Assembly (NCBI RefSeq): GCF_036588685.1
Contig: NC_086382.1
Location: 5,617,001-5,681,000, forward strand
Direction of reading: 5' to 3'
DNA length: 64,000 bases
DNA from: Mytilus trossulus
Lineage: Eukaryota > Mollusca > Bivalvia > Mytilida > Mytilidae
Position 1 is the stretch's first letter; every line of letters begins with the position of its first letter. The translations under genes were made by a program, and so were the position numbers. This document shows, one piece after another, positions 57,245 to 64,000 of the stretch. A model generated the notes under the pieces. The model was not told where the DNA came from and searched no databases. It saw nothing but the letters and a program-made list of their open reading frames with translations.

Positions 57245-57556
57245 TATACGTATACTGGAACATTCAAACAATGACATATTAAAGAAAACGATTAGTATTT
57301 CGTTTAAAGCATATCAACCAATGACCTCCAGTAATTGAATTGTCGATATCTGGTTAAGGAATGATACGGGTAAGTCCCTAAACACAATCACTTTTGAAAC
57401 AATATCAGTACTTATGCAAGTCTTACAAAATGTGTAAAGGCACGTTAAACATTTTGAATGTAATAATGTTCAGACAAACAGTACACGTCAACCAATTCTC
57501 AAAGTCTTCTTTTAAAGATTCAACTTATTCCTTCACGTTAAACGAAGTGGCCTTTT
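57245..57556 (-). pseudogene. Internally deleted TRIM relic (second copy)
   Basis: Same RING-to-propeller junction as 39533-39842, so the deletion predates the segmental duplication. Confidence 0.75.
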
Positions 57557-57740
57557 ATCATTGTTACTGACATTACTAGATAACAGATCGATACATTAAA
57601 CAAATGTCAGTATATAGTATCTATGTAATAATGCTTTATTGAACCAATAAAAGACAAAAGTTACAGAGACGTTTTCAAAAATCATTATTGGAAAGAAAAA
57701 TGCAGTATTTTAAAAACCATATAGTTATGATAGTTGCAGT

Positions 57741-59686
57741 TTATTCAATTTCACATACTAGCACTGGACCTGCCGATGCATGAAATGTTAAAAGAAATCG
57801 GTTAGTATTTCGCTTGAAGCGCATCACCCAAGGACATCCAGTTATTGTGCTGTCGATATCTGATACTGGTATAATACGGATAAGTTGTCCAGAAGGGGTC
57901 AGCTGATGAATGTTGTTTGAGGAGTATCCTACAAATTATATATTCCCTTCTTCATCAATTTCCTGATTGTACGGATCTAATAAATTACTGTGTTTATACT
58001 CAAAACCTTTACCCAACGCTGATTCAAATTTGATAGAGTGGTCTACATTTCTATAAATATACTCATTTTTCCTGTAACAAGTGACAAATCGTGTGTCTGC
58101 ACTTGTTGGTAATTCTTTTATTTTAGCACCTGTTGCAGCGGTTAACCATGAAACAGAATTATCGTAAGTAGTTATGAATTCATCTTCTACCAAACATAAT
58201 CCCCACACAGGAGCATTAATATCTAAAGTCTTTACCAAAGTTAACGGTTTTACGTTAATAATACAAATCTTCCGTGCATAAGAAGACACGGCTACAGTCC
58301 GATCATTCACTTTACAGATATCTGTAGGATCGGTCGGAATGTCCAATACTTCTTTTAGCTTCCCGGTTGTGTCATGACAAACTATCCTGTTTCTATTATA
58401 GTCGGTTATAATAATATCGTCGTTAAAGAATACACCACTGATACAACTACCTTTAATGTCAATTGTAAATATTACTTTTATCTTTCCAGTATGAAAGTTT
58501 ATAGCCTTAAATCCAGGCAGAGACGGTCTCCTTTCGTTTAAATGTAGGCGGCCGAAGCACTCAATATTTGAATCATTGATTGTAGATTCGAACTCTACCG
58601 ATAAGTCCTTTATTTCTTTTACAACTTTAAACAAATCATTTTCAAACTGTGACATTCTCCTGGAATTCTCCTGGAAATCTCCTCCATTTTGACCAAGCAT
58701 TGTATATCAGACCCTTGTGACAAACAAGCCTCAAACATATTCTTCCAATAATCAAAAGTATTCTTCAAAATCGATAGTTCAGTAGTCTCTTCACTTAGTC
58801 TGTGAAGATGTTGTTCTCTTGTACTATTTACCTCTTCTCTTATTTCATTTTCCAATTTATCCATTTTGTCATTTAATCCTTAACGTATGTTTGCAATATC
58901 TACCAAGACGATATCTATTTCATTTTTGAAATTTGTTGTGTTCTGATTTCGGTTGTTGATAATATCTTCTATTGTTTCACTTCTTTTTATTAACTTCTTG
59001 GTAAGTTCCTGCGCATGTGTAGATAGCTTAACTCCGGAAACAGCTTCATCTATGGTAACCACGTGTTCACATTTCCTGTGCTGAATAGTAGCACAAACGG
59101 TACAGCATGACTGGGAGTGATCCTTGCAGTATATTTCGATTGTCTTGTCTGGATGTTCATCACAAGCAACAAACGCACAGACATTTAAACAAGACACATC
59201 TTCAATTATGTTTTCAATCGGTACTATCTTATGATTTCGAGACACTTTAAAAGTTTGATGATTTGTTTCACACGTATCGCAATATGCTTCTTCACACCCC
59301 ATACACCATGATGTTGCTTCTCCTGAAACCCCTTTACTGGTACAAGCATCGCAAAATTTCTCAGATTTCCTTATTGCTTTTCTATCGATCATCGAAACGA
59401 CAAAATGATTTCCATGCAAAATTTTAGCCCATGTCTCAGGATTCTCAGTACTGTCTCCAATATGTACAAGGCGATGACATATTGGGCATTTGAATCCCTC
59501 TTGGTTTTCTTCCTTCACGGTAGAAACAATATACGTACTCATACATCTCTCACAAAACGTGTTTAGGCACGATAAATACTTCGGCTGTTTAAATGTTTCT
59601 ACACAAATAGTACACGTTAATAAATCGGAAAAACCTTCATTGATAGGTGTAATTTCTTCCTCTAACAAATTAATCGAAGTTGCCAT
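57741..59686 (-). pseudogene. TRIM pseudogene E (two stops and one frameshift)
   Basis: Near-identical to TRIM B. The first 268 codons are open, with RING and B-box cysteines mostly conserved (H to Q at one B-box 2 position, ATIQHRK). A nonsense codon follows near 58880 (CGT TAA where TRIM B has CGT AAA). A tandem 11-bp duplication (AATTCTCCTGG) near 58664-58686 shifts the frame, and a second nonsense codon lies near 57935 (ATA TAA). The usual stop remains at 57741. Total length exceeds TRIM B by 8 bp, which equals the 11-bp gain minus one lost codon. The RING also has LSCLNTFC where relatives have LPCLHTFC, so a zinc-binding His is lost. Confidence 0.9.
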
Positions 59687-60190
59687 TTGTCTCCTGATAA
59701 AAGTGCCTAGTTCAAATACAGACTATATATAACTGTAATACAATGTATATATATTATAATGTTATGTGTACCGATTAGGATAGTATGTCGTCTACACATT
59801 CATAATTAATTCGTGAATATGTATGCTTGCTGTAACGGTCTGTCTATATTCATTAAAAAGTCACTAGGGGGAATGTTCTGTAGAGAGATAGACGTACTTC
59901 TTGTTACAGTATTAATTAAAACACGATCCTCAAATTACATTTCTAAAACACACCACATTTTAACATAATTTTCGTACAATTGTTTGACAGTGTTTAACAC
60001 TTTTTTCTTCTTTTATATGCTTTCTCTTAGGAGAATCACTTTTTTGTGTGGCTCTAAATGATATTTGTAATATTTATAAATAGAAAACTAAGGTAAAAGA
60101 CAAAACAAATTGTACTAACACCGTTAACTAAGATTAAAAATCAGAAAAACTGACAAGCTTACTTCATCAAATATAAAAGTATACCCTCGC

Positions 60191-60961
60191 CATCTTGGAT
60201 TGCAAAATCCCATTACAAATTCGGTCTATTGTTTTGCCTAAATCTGCAAATCTGGAATCAGATTTGCAACTTATTGGTTAAACTGTTTATTTATATAGAA
60301 ATCTTGTTGATTTATTGTATAATTCTTATTTTTTTTTTAAATATAAAATTTTGTGTTCTTAGAATCATTTTTTTTCAAATAATACATTTAGGGGAGGTTA
60401 CTCTTTTAGGAAAAAAATATACACTGAAATGATAGGGAAATTTTTTATTTTTACTTCTAGCAAGAAAATAAGTTAGGTGACACAATTTTTTATTTTGATT
60501 TTCTTTTAACATATTATAAAACCGATCATCTCATAATGTATTTCAAAATTCTATTTAATAGAGTCTCAAATGCACACAAATGTTGGGTTTTTTCATGAAC
60601 GATCTTACCAATTTTAGGCAATTTTCAACGACTCGTACCTTGGAAAAGAGAGACGAAAGATACCAAAGGTCAATTAGAAAATAGCACGGGGACGTATACT
60701 TTTTATTATTTATTTTTTTAGAAAAAAGCATAGTAATATCTTTATTTTGGCGAAGAATAAGAAATTTCTATCTCAAGAAAAATATATAACTATGATCTAC
60801 CTTAATACATACATTGGTATATAACGGTTTTTTTTGCCTTTCTAATTTTTCATTTGATTTTTGTGAACTATCTCTCCAGTCCTTTGTCCCAGTGCATCTA
60901 ATCGTGATTTAAAATGTAATTGATAAAATTGAAAAAAATCTGTGAAAAGTTTACTGTACTT
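60191..60961. other. Intergenic, no gene recognised
   Basis: Very AT-rich with T homopolymers. At 60645-60665 there is AGAGACGAAAGATACCAAAG, the complement of the R2 tail end. Nothing else. Confidence 0.4.
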
Positions 60962-61384
60962 GGTCCGAGTACACAGTTATATAGTCCTTAATGTGGACAG
61001 TGTGTTACTTGCCAATTTATGTTATACCCCTTCCAAATTTAATTCTCCATGTTTTATGCCTCATATAGCAAGTTGGGGGGTGAAATGACACTGTAAAAAA
61101 ATTTGGGTCATAAATATTTAGGTAAAGTAGTGATTAGGTCCAGCTGAAAAAGGTCAAAAATTAGCACTTCGGAAGCTGTCAAAAGATTTCAAGACCCCCT
61201 TAACACAAAATTGTCCATATTTTGAGTTAGAGCTGATGAAGTTTTCTATAATTTTGATATAATTTGTCCCAAAAGTAGTACAACACACTGTACAAATGTT
61301 ATTGAGAAAGCGCAGGTGAGATTTTTTTTATTTACATTTATTGTCTAAAAGAAATGCACTACGAAATAACTGTGTACTCGGACC
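60962..61384. mobile_element. TIR element, copy 1
   Basis: GGTCCGAGTACACAGTTAT at 60962-60980 is perfectly inverted at 61366-61384. The interior is non-coding. The second copy (62678-63134) has TIRs extended by TTA/TAA and 28 extra bases after the left TIR, so this copy is missing those bases. Confidence 0.7.
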
Positions 61385-64000
61385 TAAGAGGTGAAATCAG
61401 GAAATATAGAATCTGTACTTTGGCAACTTCCCTGAATGATCTGATGGTGTCAATTTGTCAAATAGCATAAAACTAAAGGATTTAAACTTTTATTTGATAG
61501 AATTTCTGCAAAAATTACCAATTTTGGCATTATATGGTCAAAATAAGCATTTCATAGCTTTTTCAATTTTGATGCATAAGTGGCATTTTGACTTTCTATC
61601 TGACATGTTTTCATGTGTCAATTTTTGTGTTTCTATGCTTTAATCCAGTTGTATTACTCATTTGTGAACTCTGAATCTACAGAAAAGAAGATTATCTCAG
61701 ACAATATGAGCAAAGTGTGTTGTATAAATGACCCTCATCTAACGCCCTGTTTGGATCAAGTTAAATGTGAGGAGCATGGTACATAAAAGTTGAAGTCCAT
61801 AATAAAGACCTCACTAAAATTGTATAAAAAGCATTTAACAATGTCTTTTGTACCTGTTTCATTTCACATAATATCTTTCTTTACCTCTTTAGGATACCAT
61901 GTGGTTCAAATATAAGCCTGTTGAGACTAAAATTGATGCAAGTATTTCACTAAAAAGTGAAAAATCTTTGTATCAGACCATACTGTCTGCTCAAAAAGTT
62001 GAATGTAATAGGCTTTTTGTGCTCAGATTTATTGTATCATGTCACCTGAGTATAGAAATGATAGAAAAGACACAATTTTTTTATTTCCTATAGCTTCAAT
62101 ATGCATTTTTAAATGTAAATATGTGCTATGGCCTAAATTGACCCTAAATTATTTTTAGTCATACTTGGCCTAAGACCCTTTTAAACTAATATGATATGTT
62201 ATTTGTAAGTTTTCTTTCCATTTAAAGTACATTAAGTACATATGTAAGGATTATTTATAATCAAAAAGCTTCACAAATTTAAAATTGCTGGAAAATATTA
62301 CATCTTCATGTAAGGCTCCCCTTCATTGGAAAACCTTCATTTTTAGGCACAGGCTCATATAAATTTGACTTTTGAAAAATTATGCTAAGTCTGATATATA
62401 AAATGAGTACTGTATTGCTTTAAATACATGATGTATTATATATTAAGGCATTTTAAAGTATATTTTTGCAATATTTTAATTTTAAAAGCCCCAAATGTTG
62501 ATAGTTGAAATTTCTCAATTTTAACGTCCAAATTTAACACGTAAAGTTGAATATAGAATTAATCATAGTGTCTATAATATATATCCTATTGCTATGAAAC
62601 TTTGTAAGCAGTCTTATAATATATTAAGCTTTTGTCATACCAAGTTTTATAAAGATTGGGCAACTTTTTCTATCCTATTAGGTCCGAGTACACAGTTATC
62701 GTCCTTTGATTTTCGTTGTCCACGAATATAGTCCTTAATGTGGACAGTGTGTTACTTGCCAATTTATGTTATACCCCTTCCAAATTTAATTCTCCATGTT
62801 TTATGCCTCATATAGCAAGTTGGGGGGTGAAATGACACTGTAAAAAAATTTGGGTCATAAATATTTAGGTAAAGTAGTGATTAGGTCCAGCTGAAAAAGG
62901 TCAAAAATTAGCACTTCGGAAGCTGTCAAAAGATTTCAAGACCCCCTTAACACAAAATTGTCCATATTTTGAGTTAGAGCTGATGAAGTTTTCTATAATT
63001 TTGATATAATTTGTCCCAAAAGTAGTACAACACACTGTACAAATGTTATTGAGAAAGCGCAGGTGAGATTTTTTTTATTTACATTTATTGTCTAAAAGAA
63101 ATGCACTACGAAATAACTGTGTACTCGGACCTAAGAGGTGAAATCAGGAAATATAGAATCTGTACTTTGGCAACTTCCCTGAATGATCTGATGGTGTCAA
63201 TTTGTCAAATAGCATAAAACTAAAGGATTTAAACTTTTATTTGATAGAATTTCTGCAAAAATTACCAATTTTGGCATTATATGGTCAAAATAAGCATTTC
63301 ATAGCTTTTTCAATTTTGATGCATAAGTGGCATTTTGACTTTCTATCTGACATGTTTTCATGTGTCAATTTTTGTGTTTCTATGCTTTAATCCAGTTGTA
63401 TTACTCATTTGTGAACTCTGAATCTACAGAAAAGAAGATTATCTCAGACAATATGAGCAAAGTGTGTTGTATAAATGACCCTCATCTAACGCCCTGTTTG
63501 GATCAAGTTAAATGTGAGGAGCATGGTACATAAAAGTTGAAGTCCATAATAAAGACCTCACTAAAATTGTATAAAAAGCATTTAACAATGTCTTTTGTAC
63601 CTGTTTCATTTCACATAATATCTTTCTTTACCTCTTTAGGATACCATGTGGTTCAAATATAAGCCTGTTGAGACTAAAATTGATGCAAGTATTTCACTAA
63701 AAAGTGAAAAATCTTTGTATCAGACCATACTGTCTGCTCAAAAAGTTGAATGTAATAGGCTTTTTGTGCTCAGATTTATTGTATCATGTCACCTGAGTAT
63801 AGAAATGATAGAAAAGACACAATTTTTTTATTTCCTATAGCTTCAATATGCATTTTTAAATGTAAATATGTGCTATGGCCTAAATTGACCCTAAATTATT
63901 TTTAGTCATACTTGGCCTAAGACCCTTTTAAACTAATATGATATGTTATTTGTAAGTTTTCTTTCCATTTAAAGTACATTAAGTACATATGTAAGGATTA
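60979..64000 (+). repeat. 1747-bp tandem duplication (second copy cut by window end)
   Basis: Copy 1 is 60979-62725 and copy 2 starts at 62726. The copies look identical over the ~1275 bp available, including every short open frame, which translate identically. No homology supports those frames as genes. The left border falls inside the TIR element. Confidence 0.9.
62678..63134. mobile_element. TIR element, copy 2
   Basis: TTA plus GGTCCGAGTACACAGTTAT at the left, ATAACTGTGTACTCGGACC plus TAA at the right: a perfect 22-bp TIR. 457 bp long, non-coding. Confidence 0.7.

Larger units (their letters stand above)
56186..60190. repeat. Segmental duplication, copy 2 (with pseudogene E)
   Basis: Collinear partner of 38154-42465. 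It lacks the 205-bp MITE (single TA at 56838-56839) and the 38613-38750 R3 copy, but shares the 57025-57168 R3 copy, the TRIM relic and the TRIM gene. Confidence 0.85.

Noticed and set aside
61455-62093. Duplicated 62- and 64-residue frames, repeated at 63202-63840
   Set aside because: Identical only because the DNA is duplicated; no known family and no sign of codon constraint.

Overview
This is AT-rich, repeat-dense animal DNA with intron-containing genes. The repeat families and the tandem cluster of TRIM-like genes point to a bivalve mollusc, most likely a mussel (Mytilidae, probably Mytilus). Species assignment is inference from gene content and repeat style. No bacterial, organellar or CRISPR features were seen. 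All recognised genes lie on the minus strand.

Layout. (1) 1-10392: the 5' two thirds of CDC37, the kinase-specific HSP90 co-chaperone. Seven coding exons (10392 down to 3696) give 201 residues; the rest lies left of the window. The seventh exon runs into a strictly periodic 128-bp tandem array (1-3712). Each unit is the last 75 nt of that exon plus the first ~53 nt of the following intron, donor site included. This array is the most unusual object in the window. (2) 10393-21845: intergenic, with several dispersed repeats and a retroelement relic. (3) 21846-27518: a complete four-exon gene for a 219-residue RERG/RASL11/RASL12-type small GTPase with divergent G1-G3 loops and normal G4/G5. (4) 27519-32857: intergenic. 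(5) 32858-59686: a cluster of intronless RING/B-box/coiled-coil/beta-propeller (TRIM-type) genes. Three are intact (649, 645 and 642 aa), two are full-length pseudogenes with frameshifts or stops, and at least four are short relics. Part of the cluster arose by segmental duplication (about 38154-42465 and 56186-60190). Reverse-transcriptase relics and small repeats are scattered between the genes. (6) 60979-64000: a 1747-bp tandem duplication, second copy cut by the window end, each copy carrying inverted GGTCCGAGTACACAGTTAT termini.

Functional reading. CDC37 is a housekeeping chaperone gene and the GTPase a solitary signalling gene. The TRIM cluster looks like a birth-and-death family of putative E3 ubiquitin ligases, a class widely expanded in bivalves and often linked to innate immunity. 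No operon-like relation between the three groups is implied.

Mobile sequence families are named here only for reference. R1: a ~330-bp repeat beginning GAAGATGTGGTATGATTGCC. R2: a reverse-transcriptase element with a conserved 3' tail. R3: a ~90-140 bp element ending in CCCCATTTC...CTCAATTTTA. There are also two TIR-bearing elements, palindromic hairpin elements and a tRNA-derived SINE.
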